Origin: Chaetorhynchus papuensis
Taxonomy: Eukaryota; Chordata; Aves; Passeriformes; Rhipiduridae
NCBI GenBank assembly: GCA_013396525.1
Contig: VWYX01000119.1
Location: forward strand, 1,334,968 to 1,398,967
DNA: 64,000 nucleotides
Direction: 5' to 3'
The position numbers and the translations under genes were made by a program. Position 1 is the first letter of the stretch. Every line of letters begins with the position of its first letter. The notes under the pieces are model-generated. The model was not told where the DNA came from. It saw nothing but the letters and a program-made list of their open reading frames with translations, and made no database searches. Positions 22,201 to 33,990 of the stretch are shown one piece after another.

Positions 22201-23845
22201 GGCTTTTGGAAACCATTAATGTGTTTTTACTTTCAGCTAAGGGATGAGCATGCAGTTCTGCAGTATTGCCACTTGGCGTTTGCAGTTTGCAAGCAGGGGA
22301 GCAGCCGCCCCTTCCTTTCCATCCATGTCGGTGCTTAAAGTAACAAAATCCCGGGTATATTTGAAACACCAGTCTCACACTCTCCTGGGGTAACTACTGA
22401 GCAACTCAGCTGTTCTCATCCTCCTTAGGAAAAGTTTCCTTGCTTGTTTCCTTCATGAGCATTGTATTCTATCCTGTATGCATGGCACTGTAATAAGTTT
22501 GATTCGTTTAATATCTATCCCAAATCACGATAGAGCTTCCCAATCTGAATGCAAAACTATCATTGCATCTCTCTGAAATTTAAGTAACTTAAATACTACA
22601 AGCCAATGAATACTTACATTCTTCCCAAAATCACTTAATTCTCTGCTGTAAATAACACCACCTCCATAGAAACTAGCTGCCTGTTCAGAAAGAGCCTTAT
22701 GCAGATGCATATAAATTATTTTATGATTATCTTCGTAGATACGTTCTCTGTGTGGGTGGATCCCTGCTCTGTGATGGTCCATTAACCGACATGGGGGCAG
22801 TTTGGTCAGAAGGGGTGTCACTGTTTGGAGGGTGTATCTGTTAGGATAAGTTTCCCTTGCAGGGTAGGTGTTCTCAGTGTTCATTCTTCCATAATAAACA
22901 GTGAAACAGGCCTGCAGGCTCTGATGCATCCCCTTTCACGAGGGCTGTTTGCTATTACAAGGCTGATGGCTGCCCTCTCAGCCTCCAGAGAATAATGTCC
23001 TGAGCCCAGAAACATCAGAGTCGGACAAGTGACTTTTTATGTCACCCCAACTCCTGTTTCATTGGCATAGCAAAGGAGAGAGCTGGGTCAGGGTAGCAGG
23101 AGAGTAGCCTAGAAGGTGTGCTAATGTACCTGGGGCTTCTTGCGTTGTGGTAGTGCCCCTTAACTCCTCTCCAGACCTGAACTATGTTCCTGCTAAGTCA
23201 AATTTGGACTTTGGCTTGTTAAGGTGACACCCTGATGTTAGAAAAAACTTGTGAGTGAAAAATACCCGCTAGATGGCGTAGATGGCTTACAAATGTAAGC
23301 AGGAAGGAAGCCAGATGCAACATGTTAGTGGTGGTATGTATTACTTGCATTATTGCAATGTCAGAGAGACTTTAGAAGTGGATCTGGATACTGCTGTACC
23401 AAGTGCTGTGAAAATACAGTCCTCCAGGACCACTGCTGTCTCGAAGAGCATTTAAAATCACAAGCATAAGGCCAGAGACAGCAAGTGGATGTGGAGAGAC
23501 AAGAAGGCTCTTTTGTGAAGGTAGAAAGAAGAGTTCCCAGGGTTTTGCAAAGATATTCTGTTTATAGAATCATGACAGTCAAAGGGAGTCCATTGGCAGG
23601 CTCATATAAAGAAACTTCTAGCTTAGCACTTGGACCACAAACTTCACCCTTGGCAACAAACCCCTGATATTTAAAAGAATCCTAACTCAGCTCTGGGCTG
23701 TGAACATCCTGTTTGTTTTCTCTTCTTCAGATCTGCACCAGCAGCACAAAGAGGACCTATATCTTCAGACAGAGGAGGCAGCTGGAACAAGCTCATGTTT
23801 GTTTCTTTTGTAGGCTTTTTGTTCAGATTTGCTTTAGTGTACTAA
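10051..23845 (+). CDS. BST1: BST1 (CD157), GPI-anchored ADP-ribosyl cyclase, 9 coding exons
   Basis: BST1/CD157 is an ectoenzyme of the ADP-ribosyl cyclase family that acts weakly on NAD+ and also serves in leukocyte adhesion. Coding exons: 10051-10217, 13468-13597, 14599-14734, 15224-15306, 15906-15982, 18480-18572, 20010-20096, 20573-20632 and 23731-23845. They total 948 bases and 315 residues; human BST1 has 318. Residues 1-24 look like a signal peptide. Active-site positions retained are Trp103, Asp133, Trp166 and Glu204. Gly124 replaces the CD38 glutamate of the TLEDTL motif. The CD38-specific Cys pair is absent (Pro97 in IPPNK, and no Cys in YAQHSSG), which separates it from CD38. The C-terminus has a small-residue site (GGS, 293-295) and a hydrophobic tail (299-315), typical of a GPI signal. 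N-glycosylation motifs are NCS, NLS and NGS. The first ATG of the MMSLF pair was chosen; upstream near-cognate codons were ignored. Confidence 0.95.
10218..13467 (+). other. BST1: BST1 intron 1
   Basis: A GT-AG intron of 3.25 kb. It holds a short TGCC-type repeat at about 10553-10572. No other exon or mobile element was recognised. Confidence 0.85.
13468..13597 (+). CDS. BST1: BST1 coding exon 2
   Basis: Preceded by TGATTACAG and followed by GTAATA. After joining it reads G-EKNCSQIWEAFKNAFINK, then DPCSILPKDYELFINLS, a clear match to the BST1 family. The length of 130 equals CD38 exon 2. Confidence 0.96.
13598..14598 (+). other. BST1: BST1 intron 2
   Basis: A 1.0-kb GT-AG intron with no recognised element. 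Confidence 0.85.
14599..14734 (+). CDS. BST1: BST1 coding exon 3
   Basis: Encodes SLFWENNQLLVNSFADRGRR and then YMSLGDTLFGFVGDFLNWCG. It carries active-site Trp103, the altered glutamate position Gly124 and Asp133. The acceptor is TTTCCTAG and the donor GTAAGA, phase 1. The length of 136 equals CD38 exon 3. Confidence 0.96.
14735..15223 (+). other. BST1: BST1 intron 3
   Basis: A 489-base GT-AG intron. Short open frames occur on both strands and have no family resemblance. Confidence 0.85.
15224..15306 (+). CDS. BST1: BST1 coding exon 4
   Basis: Encodes GLDYESCPTTMECENNAVES followed by FWRMASIT, containing active-site Trp166. The donor GTAAAT is weaker than the others, but the 83-base length and phase 0 match CD38 exon 4. 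Confidence 0.94.
15307..15905 (+). other. BST1: BST1 intron 4
   Basis: A 599-base GT-AG intron with no recognised element. Confidence 0.85.
15906..15982 (+). CDS. BST1: BST1 coding exon 5
   Basis: Encodes YAQHSSGVIHVLLNGSADGG and AYPQP. It includes the conserved NGS glycosylation motif and lacks the CD38-type cysteine. Bounded by TTGCAG and GTAAGA; 77 bases, ending in phase 2. Confidence 0.96.
15983..18479 (+). other. BST1: BST1 intron 5
   Basis: A 2.5-kb GT-AG intron with a small degenerate repeat at 17006-17069 and a poly-A run at about 18253-18269. No exon was recognised. Confidence 0.85.
17006..17069. repeat. Short degenerate direct repeat in BST1 intron 5
   Basis: GATTCCTTATTTCAGAAA occurs twice, with a third degraded copy (GGATCCCTTATTTCT) between them. 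The spacing is about 20-25 bases. Confidence 0.85.
18480..18572 (+). CDS. BST1: BST1 coding exon 6
   Basis: Encodes FFADYEIPNLEKGKISQIVI and WVVDDIEGPD, containing catalytic Glu204 (FADYE). Two AG sites lie close together; the upstream one (TTGAATCAG) keeps frame and restores the family-typical GFFADYE. 93 bases, donor GTAAGT. Confidence 0.94.
18573..20009 (+). other. BST1: BST1 intron 6
   Basis: A 1.4-kb AT-rich GT-AG intron with no recognised element. Confidence 0.85.
20010..20096 (+). CDS. BST1: BST1 coding exon 7
   Basis: Encodes DSCGVHSVKTLQTRLKTLGY and DVTCSDNN, with the two cysteines of a conserved disulfide. Bounded by CCTCACAG and GTAAGT; 87 bases as in CD38. Confidence 0.96.
20097..20572 (+). 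other. BST1: BST1 intron 7
   Basis: A 476-base GT-AG intron with no recognised element. Confidence 0.85.
20573..20632 (+). CDS. BST1: BST1 coding exon 8
   Basis: After the joined Lys codon it encodes SVMFLLCLDNPDDSKCALA, aligned to the family PVKLLQCV...DCAL region. Bounded by TTTTCACAG and GTAAGT; 60 bases. Confidence 0.94.
20633..23730 (+). other. BST1: BST1 intron 8
   Basis: A 3.1-kb GT-AG intron. It includes a candidate CTCF motif at 23266-23278. A 134-codon open frame on the minus strand at 22929-22525 has no recognisable family. Confidence 0.85.
23266..23278 (+). promoter_or_regulatory. Candidate CTCF motif in BST1 intron 8
   Basis: CCGCTAGATGGCG matches 12 of 13 positions of the usual CTCF core CCASYAGRKGGCR, in forward orientation. 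This is a motif match only; occupancy is unknown. Confidence 0.35.
23731..23845 (+). CDS. BST1: BST1 coding exon 9, GPI-anchor signal and stop
   Basis: Encodes SAPAAQRGPISSDRGGSWNK and then a hydrophobic end, LMFVSFVGFLFRFALVY, with TAA at 23843-23845. Small residues GGS before the hydrophobic stretch are plausible anchor-attachment sites. CD38 has no equivalent exon, which explains their different membrane anchoring. The acceptor is TCTTCTTCAG. Confidence 0.93.
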
Positions 23846-24203
23846 GTTAATCAACTGAATCCATATCCTCTGTTTGCCTTAGCTGGCTATAAATTTGGCT
23901 TCAGCTAATTTCTAACTGCAGTTTCACCCTGCTTTTGGGACTGGCAAACCCGCATATTAAAACCTTGCATACTAGATACTGGTTTCTTCTAGTATCAAAA
24001 ATTATCCCACTGATGCTGGAAAGCCTCACCCTTCATTTTCTTTTCTCTTTCTAGAAGTCCATTGCTATTTCCTCTTATCTTTATTCTCCAGAATTAAACT
24101 GAGAATAATACTTCCTGTTCACATATTTCAGAAAGAAAAGTGACACTTTGCCTGTCATACATCACCCACAGAGATCACTTGTTTGTAAAACCATCCTAGC
24201 ATT

Positions 24204-24216
24204 TGACCTTTGACCT
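24204..24216 (-). promoter_or_regulatory. Perfect DR1 nuclear-receptor element downstream of BST1
   Basis: On the minus strand the bases read AGGTCA A AGGTCA, a perfect DR1, the type bound by PPAR-RXR, HNF4 or COUP-TF dimers. It lies about 360 bases after the BST1 stop. The sequence match is direct; function is inferred. Confidence 0.5.
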
Positions 24217-25950
24217 TTGAAACTAGGTGAGTGATTATCGTGTTTTGGGAAGAAAAATCATAAATTCAGGTGGGAGAGATCTTAGATTGCTTACTTGATA
24301 CAGGAGGCAATAGGTAAGACAGTGGAAAAGTAAACTCATTTTCGTAAGTGGTCCAGTACTTGGGCCAATCTTAAAAACTAGGGTACAGCAAGATTCTGGC
24401 TGCGTACTTCCATATAGTATTTTACCACATAATATCAATTGCTTCATCATCCACACAGCTGTTCCTCAGCTGGCTGTTTCCTGGACACTGGACTGCAAAT
24501 AGTCAGAAATACTAGGCCTAGAAAGTTCCACAGTTTTTCCACCACTATATGATTTATGGTATATCAAATTCAGATAAGAACCTGCCAAGTCAGACATTGG
24601 CCTGCTTGCAGTGAACTCAGATAGCAGGGTTCAGAATACACTGAGGAGGGAACAGATGCCATCCTGAGGTTTCTTGAGTTACTTATGTGAATTCCAGTGT
24701 TGCAGCTAGATGCTCCTCTGAATCACCAAGACACACAGCTACCAAGGTGACACATAAATCTTCAGGAAAAAAATAGTTATTCTACTGGATAATAACTTTA
24801 TGTAGATATTTTTTGCACATTCTGTGTTAGCTTCTGCATTATTTATTTGTGTTTGTATTGACTGGTTGCCAGGGAACTGGGAAAGGATGTTCCTTTTTTC
24901 TCAGAGAATCTGATTTAGGGGTCCATACTAGATTTACATCCTTTCAATCCTAGATACAACTGTATCGTGTTGTATGTTTGAAAGATAAAATACTTAAAAT
25001 ATGTTGTTGTTGCTTATTTGTCTTGCTTCCCTGCCTGTAATAATCTTTAATTCGGTTTTAACACAAATCTCTTTATATTACACACCTGTTTGGGTTTGCC
25101 TAGGTCACAGGTGGGTTTAGGCTCCAGCTTGAAGGATTTCTGTGTCTGTTTCAGACACAAAAAAATACTGAAAGTACAAAAATACTGAAATCAGAAGTTA
25201 CAGACCTATGAAAATATGGGCTGTGTTATGCCTCAAAATTGTTCCCTATCTATGCTGTAACTTTAGTCCTTTGATTAGTTCCTTCAACATTCTCTTCATT
25301 TTTTTATTGTTTTATTGTTTCATGTTTTATTATTTACAGCAGCCACCAGAGTAGTAAGAAAGGTACCTGTAACACAGTCACATCTCAGATAGCTAAAGCC
25401 AGGCAATTTTGATCAATCTTCTATTTGCCCACAGCAGATCACATCATGACACATTTTGGGCCACAGTCTCCAGAGGCAGTGGGTGTGAGGCTCCCCGGTG
25501 TCCAGGCCATCATCAGGGCTGGTGTGTCCTGCCTGCTGCCCTGTGTGTGACACCCAGAGAAAGCTCAGTACCATTAACCAGCCCTGTGCCTCTCAGGCAA
25601 CTTCCATCCACAAGCCAAGCATCCCAGCTGGCCAGCTTTTGCTTTCTAGCTTATGAAAGCTTTCCAGCCTCTGCATGTAATTGACTCCAGCAGCACAGCA
25701 AGGGCTGGCAGTTACACATGGTACCAAACACATTGTAGAAAGTGCTAAATAATTCTGTTTTGGAAAAAAAAAATACAAAGGAGGATATCTACAATTCAAA
25801 CAACTGAGGTTATTTACTGCATAACCTTCTGTCAAGAACAGCACACTCAGAACCTCCTGCAGCATTTTCTTATTTCTAATGTTCTTTCCTCTTTTCCCAT
25901 TACTTCAACTCAGTAGCAAAGACAGCAATTTCTTTTCTAATAACCTGTTC

Positions 25951-25956
25951 AATAAA
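25951..25956 (+). terminator. BST1: Candidate BST1 polyadenylation signal (AATAAA)
   Basis: This is the first canonical AATAAA seen after the BST1 stop codon, about 2.1 kb downstream. Variant ATTAAA hexamers at 23956 and 24093 would give a much shorter 3' UTR and cannot be excluded. Confidence 0.3.
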
Positions 25957-28570
25957 GTGTCTCAAACTTGCTTAAAAGTCTTGGGAAGATCTGTAAAGAT
26001 TTTTAGCTACACAGCTAATATAGCTAGTAAAAAAAGCAACAAGGCAAAGTTCTAGATGCATATGTTTCCTGAGATCTTTAGAGACAGCAAATTTCAAGCT
26101 GAGTGTGAATCATTTGTTGAATGTAACAGAATGGTTTTAATCTGTGCAAAAGAACAGTGTGACTGGCATCTCGGAAGCTGAGGGCAAAGTGTCAGCAAAG
26201 CAAGAAACAATAAGGTCATTTGTTATTCCCAGAGGGAGGGAGAGACATGAACATGTTTTTTTTTTTTTTATTTCTACATCTATAAGGATGTGAATGATAC
26301 TATTTACAGATATATGTTACACCTAAGTGGTGACAATCAGCCAGGTGAGGCTGTGCTATGTCTTGAACACTCAGGAAATGCTCTGATTAGCAATGTCTTA
26401 TGTAAGAGCTGTGCCAAATGTGGAGAAATCATATTGTCCAAAAGGCATCTGCCCTTCTCCTTAAACTCATGCAAGGCTGGGAAAGTTCACAAATATATAT
26501 TCAAAATGTTTCAAGCGTTCATATTTGTACTAGCAGTACTACAGAAACAGCTGTCTCCAGGTGCGAATTTGAGGGAGAAAATTTTTCAGATGAAAACAAT
26601 ATGTATATCACTTAATTTTGAGTCCTGTTGGATGCCAAAACACTGTGTAGATCTACTAATACCCAACTACTTATAGCAAATGAAAACACCATGCACAGGA
26701 GCATTACAAGGTGTTCTGCATTTTTGCAGACAGACCTGTGGAATCTACTGAGACTCAGGCAGTATTTCCTGCTGTGCCCGTTTTGTGGACCACTTAAAAA
26801 CTCTGTTATCTCACATTCTTTGTCCCTATATAAAAGTAAATATAATCTCCCCTCCTACTAACCTGGGTGTTTTTTCCTGCTACATGTGTTTCAGTCATTC
26901 TATCTGACCAAAGCTCAACTAATTCAGAGTAGTTCCTTTTTCCAGCATGTATGTGCATGCACACATATACATCTGCTCACACCTGCTCTGCCTATTTTTA
27001 AATGCAAACTCTTGAGTGCTCTGGAGTAAAAAGTTACGAGAATAAAGCAAGGACAACTTGATCACCTCTCTGGCCTTTTTATACTGCTGGTGTTTATTTT
27101 TGTCATATTGGTCTTGATGTGATATTCGGCTGACATGACTATGTTTTCAGTCAACAATCTTAAATGTAGTGAAATGTGACCTGAAACTCTTTTGATAGCG
27201 TTCTTCTCAACTGAATTACCTAGAAATAATTCTGGTGTATTTTGCTTCAACAATAGTGTGAAGTGGAAGAAGAGTGCTTTTTGCAGAGCCAAGAAGTTTG
27301 GTTTAAAATAGCTCAGTATGGGGAGGCACAGTATCTTAATTTAGCCAAATGTCAGGGTGGCTCAAACACTTCACAAGTTTTTTTTTTGATTTTCAGGTTT
27401 TTCCTAATTCCATCTTCTGCCCGGTCTAAATTTACTTGCCATTTTATGTAAGAAGCGAAGAAAATAATCTGTCAGATTTTGTTTATAATCTGCAGGCATC
27501 TGATTTCCTAGCTTCCTGAAAATTATGAAGGCAAGCTCAGAGATCCTCACTCCCTCATGGCAGCAGCACAGTTCCAGTTCCAGTGCAGGCTGGCAGGGAG
27601 GCTGGTGCAGGAAATTGGAGCCTGGCAGTGTGGCACGTATGTCCCCTCACTCCGTGCCAGAGTGCCCCCCTCCTCCTACCTTCTCCTTTCCTCTGCAGCC
27701 ACAGCTAAGGTGAACCTGATCTCAGCTCAGATGAGCTGCTCTGTATTTTTAGCAGAATATGTGAGCAGAAAATGATGTTGTTGGAAATGCTATAAGAGGA
27801 AAACAAAGGCGGAAATTACCACATACATTTCCTTTCGGCAGCAGGCAGTGCAGTGAAGTAAGTGGTCTCTTACCTGTGACCATTTGACTGGGAATAGCTG
27901 TGGGCTGTGGAGGCAGTAAATGTGGTGAGTTCCCTGACTGCAGTCAGAGACGATCCTCCAGAACTCCTCCAGTGTGTCTGGAATATTTTATGCCCTTACT
28001 TACAATACTTAACACAGAAATATTTTTATCCCTGTAACTGCGTTTGTCTGGGCATTTTTCAGTGATTAGACTTGATATGGTCTGGCATCAAGCATGAGTG
28101 CTTTGATAAATAATTAACAAAGAATCTGAGTTTTGTAGGCAGAAACCAGAATTATGAATCAAGAGTGTGATGAATGCTGGATTACCAAACTGCAGGAAGA
28201 TTTTTTTTTTTTCCCATTTGCAGCAGGTAAAGTTAAGAGTGCTGAAGAAATGACAAGCATTCTATCTGCTACACTGTATCAAAGTACAGATGTGGAAAAG
28301 CTCCTAGGTCTCTTTGTGCCACTTTGAAGAGCAGCAGGCAAAGAAGCAAATGAGTAAAAATAAGTATCCCGTGGAAATGTCAATCTTCTGATACCAAAGT
28401 CCAGCTGTAGGACATACTGGCCTGTGTTAAGCTTCATTTTCACTTATCCCCTTGCTTTGATGAGAGGTACCACAAAACCAAGAGCTGGTATTTCTGCAAC
28501 TTAGAATGTATGCTCTGGGCTTTCACCCAGAACTTTCTGTCACCACTGCACATTAGCATGGGGTTATATG

Positions 28571-28598
28571 ACATATATCACTTGACATATATCACTTG
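28571..28598. repeat. 14-bp tandem duplication
   Basis: ACATATATCACTTG occurs twice, exactly head to tail. Confidence 0.95.
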
Positions 28599-31500
28599 AA
28601 AAGTAGTTAAGGACAGTAAGCATAACCAATGGCATTGTAAACTGCAGCATCAAATCCCAGACAAATATTTATACACATGTATACAAAAGCATATTTTACA
28701 TAGTTGTCAACTAGAAAGGATCTTTGTCAAGTTTCTTGGTTTTTTGACCTTTGACACATCACACGAAGCCTTTCCAAGTGGCATGCCTGCCCTGTATAAT
28801 ATAGTTCTTTTCAGAGTAATTGTGCTGTTAACACGCTCCTGGAGTCAGAGAGCCTACTTCTGTATCAACTTTGTTTCCTTGGCTGCCTCAGTGGCATGGG
28901 AGCCTTCTGGGTATTTCTCTTCAGAATGTGTGAGCAGCATAACAATTAGTACTGGCTAGAAAACAAGCACTCAGTTTCATGAAAATTGGTGAGATTACTG
29001 CATGTGCTTTTCCTCTGCTCTAAATTAAACCTTGAAAAGTGCTTTGCACAAGAAGACTACAGCAGCCTTAGCGTAAATCATGGTAACATCCCTCACTGAT
29101 AGGATATAGCTTTGGTACAGCTCTCACTTACTTGCAAACTCGACTATCACAGCTGTTCAAATTTTTTTTATAAATTAAATATGCCTTTAAAAAATACTTT
29201 CTTCATATCCTGATTAGGTAGAATGCATGAGTCATTAAACATGGGTCTCCCACTCTGCAGAGCAGTGCTTTAAACAATATACTTTTGAATGTGTTTTTCT
29301 AGTTTGCCTAGGACATCATTTTCTGACGTGTCTAAATAGAAAGGCATAACAAAAAGTGGTGAAGGTGACACAAAAGAATGAAGCAACCTGTTTCCCCAAA
29401 CTGTTCTGGTGCTAATCCACCTCCCTCCCCACCAGAGCAGTGTGTTTGTATGTAGGAGATCTCTTGGCATGTTGCCTTGTTCCTTGACAAAATCAATGTG
29501 CAAACCCCAGGTATAACTTTGTTTTGTTACAAACCCACTGCTTTGGCTAAAGAAAAAAGAAATTGAGAACTGCAAAATACAAGAAGCAGCACTGGTGGCA
29601 GCAGGAAATTCTTCAGGAACAGCAAAGCTCAGGATGCACCTGAGCTCAGAAGCTCCAGGCTCTCCAAGAGAAGGGGAAGGAGCAGATGGGATGACACTGA
29701 AGAGAGCCAGCAGGGGAAACAAGCACAGAAATGGGAGGAAGACGCTTGGTCCAAAGAGGGAGAATGTTCTGGACCCTTTGGGTTCTTTGTTTACAATAAA
29801 CAAAGAAAAAAATCAGTGATTGGTGTCTGTTCCCCTGTCTCCCAGGGAGCAGCACCGTCAGTGCTGTCAGGGCTCCAGCTGGCGACACGCGAGCTCGCAC
29901 AGCCAACACGCGGAGAGGCCGGTGCTGCCAGACAGACAAGGGAAAGGAGCTAGGCTGGGCATGTCTGCACGGAGAATCATCAAGGAATAGCTGTTCTCAA
30001 ACAACCCTTCCCTGGACAAGAGGTTTAAATGCACATCCAGTCATATTGTTTCTTATTTGTAAGGCAGGCAAAACTGCAGTACAGTTTGAAACATCTGCGC
30101 CGAAGGACAGACGTCACTGCTTCTGAGACTGCTTAGAGTGTGTCTATGTTCTTGTCAGTGCATCTCACCAGTAACTTGATTCTGCTGAAATAATACAACT
30201 GTTCATAAATCACATCCTAGAAAGAAACAATTTAAAATCTGTCATTCTAGTGTCATTTCAGCAGAGCACAACACCAATGCAAAAAGCAGGGAATTAATTC
30301 AGGAATCTTAAGCTCTGTTATTGGCCTTGAAAAGTTCTTATCTCTTATGCTGTGTCCATAGCCTGGTGTGAAACAATGTCATATAAAAGATTTGAGGTAG
30401 TTTTCTATGGGATGTCTGGTAGGAGTTTCTTGATCGGGAAGGTTTTTAGAGAAATTAATATATATATATTTAAAACTAAAAAAAGCTTTTCAAAACATCC
30501 CCGAACCATTAATTTAAAAAGAATTTCACAGGTAAACAGGCAAACAGAAATAACAATCCATACGAAGACAAACATACCTTACCTATCTAGGCAATCAGAA
30601 AGATTTTGTAAGTTAATTTACTGATCAGGAAAATTTAGTACTTACTGATAAAAGATATCTCATGAATGCTAAAGCACAGTGTTTGAAGAGAAAAAAGATA
30701 CTTTGCTTCCTTTCTTCCAGTTGTGATCTCCCATGTGAAAGTAAGGACATTTGGAAGGACACAAGGTGAGACAGAGATTGTATTCTAGGACTCATGGACT
30801 CAGAGTCCACAACATCTGCTTTACTAAATCCCAAATGGAAATAATTTTTAGGGAAAAAAACCTAATTTATCCTGACACAGCCATGCTGTAACTCTTTGCT
30901 CCAGCTTCCCTTAATATCATCAATGTCTTCCAAAAATATTAATCTAAGAGGAAGCATTTCTTAAAAATCTTTACAAAATCATGTGGATGGGCATCAGAAC
31001 CTTGATGTAAAAGTCTGAACACCACAGGTCTCCATGAGACACTTCTGTGTGCTATAGCAACAAATCTCCCGAAAGAATATCAGGAAGTTATCCAGAAAGG
31101 ATAATTTCTTCTATTATCCAGAGGCATTGCCAAGAAGATGAAGCTATACTCTTTTTCAGGGATGCACAGTGAAAAGACAAAGGACAATGGTCAAAAAGTG
31201 AAGCAAGGGAAATTCTGATTAAACATTAAAAAAAATCACCATGAGATTTTGTGGCTTCCCAAAGAGATTCTCAACTCTTCATCCACAGAGGTTTTCAAAA
31301 CTCTACTGAAGAACACCCTGAGTAACCAAATCTAACCTTATACTTAGCCATGATTTGAGCAATTGCTGGGGCCAGATAACCTGCAGACATCCCTAAATCA
31401 TTCAGTGATATTTTGAGTTTTCCAAGAATGGCAATGACTAAATGTCTTCTTTCTGGAAGGGCCTGTCACACACACATTGTCCTCTTTTTTATTTCATAAT

Positions 31501-33907
31501 GCTAATGCAAAACTGCAAAGACAGCTTTATTTTTATAACATCCTCAGCCACCCATAGGATTTAAGCAGTAATACTGGATGCATTTTTTTTAAAACCTGAT
31601 GGCTAACATGTTTTATCAACAGCACTTAAAATTCTAATTTAGGCAGCACAAATAATATTCCAGAGCATGTTGCATTCACAGTCAACCTAAGCTGCCTGGA
31701 GGTTCCTCTTATATGTAATTGACTTCAGCTCTTCTCTTCAAGGAAAGCTAGTTTTCCATGTCTTCAATTCCTTAAATCCCAGTATCTTTGGGGACCTGTC
31801 TGATAAAGTTCTTTAGTTCCACTAGTTAGTCATTAGAAAACATTCTGTAAATCATTATCACAAAATGATAGCTTCAGAGAATCATAGGTTGAGTCAACTC
31901 TCAGAGACAAAAGTAGCTTTGCAGTGAGCCAGCTTGTCCTTAGGCTCTCAGATGTAGCTCATGCACAGGGACTTGTATTCAACAAGCATGCTTAAATGGT
32001 CCATAACTCAGTCTTTACTATGGGTAGTCATTTGCTGCCCAAAACCCCCATGTGAGTGTTGTAGGCTCTATTTTACCACTCTTGTTCCTCACAATGTACC
32101 TAAATCCCTCTCTTGTCCCACCTTTGCTTCCCCTCCTAAATGACTTATAATAAGTCTTCTGTGATCATGATCTGCTTTTCTCCTGCATCTCACAACATAT
32201 CCCAGGAAGAAAATTACTTGCTTTCCCCACCCTGCCATTGCCTCTGCAAGCTCCCTTGTGGGTGTGCAGATAAGCTTTGACACATAATTTAACAGTCCGG
32301 GCAATGCTTTTACACTCCTCCCGGAGAGTCCATTCCTGCTTCTGCTCACTCTCCCCTTATTCTTTATTCCAGCATTTGAGCTTGGTCAGGAATTCCGGAT
32401 TTGGCCAAGCTGGACTCCTGCCACAGCTTTGACTTCCTGCCCTTTGGAATAGGCTACTCTTATGCTTTGAGATTGTCCTTGAATCAACTTGCTCTCTTGG
32501 CCTCCTTTGATGCTCAGTGGCTCCTGAACATCACATCCTGGGTCACACCCACCAGGTCTCTGGAGAAACCACTGACATTCAGTGATAAATATTTCTGTCA
32601 CACCAAACTGTGCATTTACAGTTCAGTATCTGTTGTCCTTCATAAAGCCATTTTTCAACATTCTCTAAGCAGTAATTTTTGACCAACAGTCTGTTCTGAT
32701 CATAAAATTTCCCACCCTGCTGATTGACATCTAGAAATGGGTCACTGACTCCATGAGTTTTGAGAAAACTGCTACCAGATCAATTCATCCCCAATAAAAC
32801 ACAGGGGAGCACCAATCCTCTGCTGTACCAGGTCACTGAAACACAGCCCGGTCACTGCTGGTGCCCAGCACTAGAGCAGTGGACTGATCTGCACTGAGAG
32901 GTTCGTTTTGCATATACAGACTGCAGAAGTGGGGCTGAGGCAGAGAGCTGCAGGAGATGGCAAAAGAAACTGTGAGCATGGAGGGGGGATCTTCATGAGC
33001 AACCCAAGCAGGTCCACAGGGCACTGTCTAAGCGTCTTCCCATTTGCAGATCTGACAGGGGATTGACAGATGGACCAGATCATCCAGTGACTCACACAAG
33101 AATGAAATAGCTTTGTGCTGGTGGCCTTGTGTCATCTCCCACCCTGCCCTTCAGCAGCACACAAGTATTGTATTTGAGAAATAGGAGGGAAAAGGGATGG
33201 GGAGAGCAGGTTGGCATGAGCCTGTGCAAATACAGGAGGATTTTGTCTTGAATCAAGAGTTCTCATTTTAGACGTTGCTTTGTCATGTGCTGTTGTTCTG
33301 GCTCTTTCTGATTCTACAATTCAAAATCGGTGTATCAGCCTTTGGGTGCAGCCCAGCATTAAGCTCTTTCTGAGTCTACTTTTCCACATTATTTACACAA
33401 AAAGCAGAAGCACTACCATATTTGTTAGATTTTATCTGTATTGTTATTTTTTCCTTTCCTGATACCATCAACTTCCTGCTCAAGTCTTGAGAAGCAACCA
33501 GTATAGCCAGGCGTGCATGTAGGGTTGTAAAAAGGTCACCAACAAAAGCTACAAGGCACAGTGGTGACATTTGGTCCTCCCACGCTCTCCTTGTGTGAGA
33601 GCACATAGGAAAAACCAGTGGGTTCCAGTCGAGAGAGCAGAGTGCAGTACTGAGAGGACACAGGCGTTGTGCTCGGCTGCATGGGCTGATCCAGCACTCT
33701 CGTTTCCCCACCCAAACCCCTCCACACTGCATGAAACGAAACAAATCAACTTCCACATGGAAAAACAGGCTGCTTACAAGTGATAGAGATGAAAGCGATG
33801 GAAAGCCCCAGCAGCCTGTAGTGGGCAAACTGCAAATAATGACTCATCAGTTTCTAGGATGAATTCCTGTGCCCTGGGTCCAGCAGCTTGAGCCTGTTGC
33901 TCTGTGG

Positions 33908-33990
33908 TCATAGAATTGCAGAATCACTTAGGTTGGAAAGGCTTCTAAGATCATTGAGTGCAAACATTATCTTAACAGATCAGGTGGGTC
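33908..33990 (-). mobile_element. Short CR1 3' end fragment
   Basis: The plus strand reads TCATAGAATTGCAGAATCAC and TTAGGTTGGAAAGGCTTCTA, the antisense form of the CR1 3' terminus. It is short and degraded. Confidence 0.8.

Noticed and set aside
22525..22929. 134-codon minus-strand open frame in BST1 intron 8
   Set aside because: No recognisable family, and it sits wholly inside an intron on the opposite strand. A decayed repeat is possible but could not be shown.
29270..29803. 177-codon minus-strand open frame between BST1 and CD38
   Set aside because: No recognisable domain, no homologous family and no supporting splice structure. One frame of this size is plausible by chance in 15 kb.
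31875..31910. CR1 scrap (AGAGAATCATAGGTTG)
   Set aside because: Too short and diverged to separate from chance.
33376..33828. 150-codon minus-strand frame
   Set aside because: No recognisable domain. Overlapping frames on both strands suggest a chance low-stop stretch.
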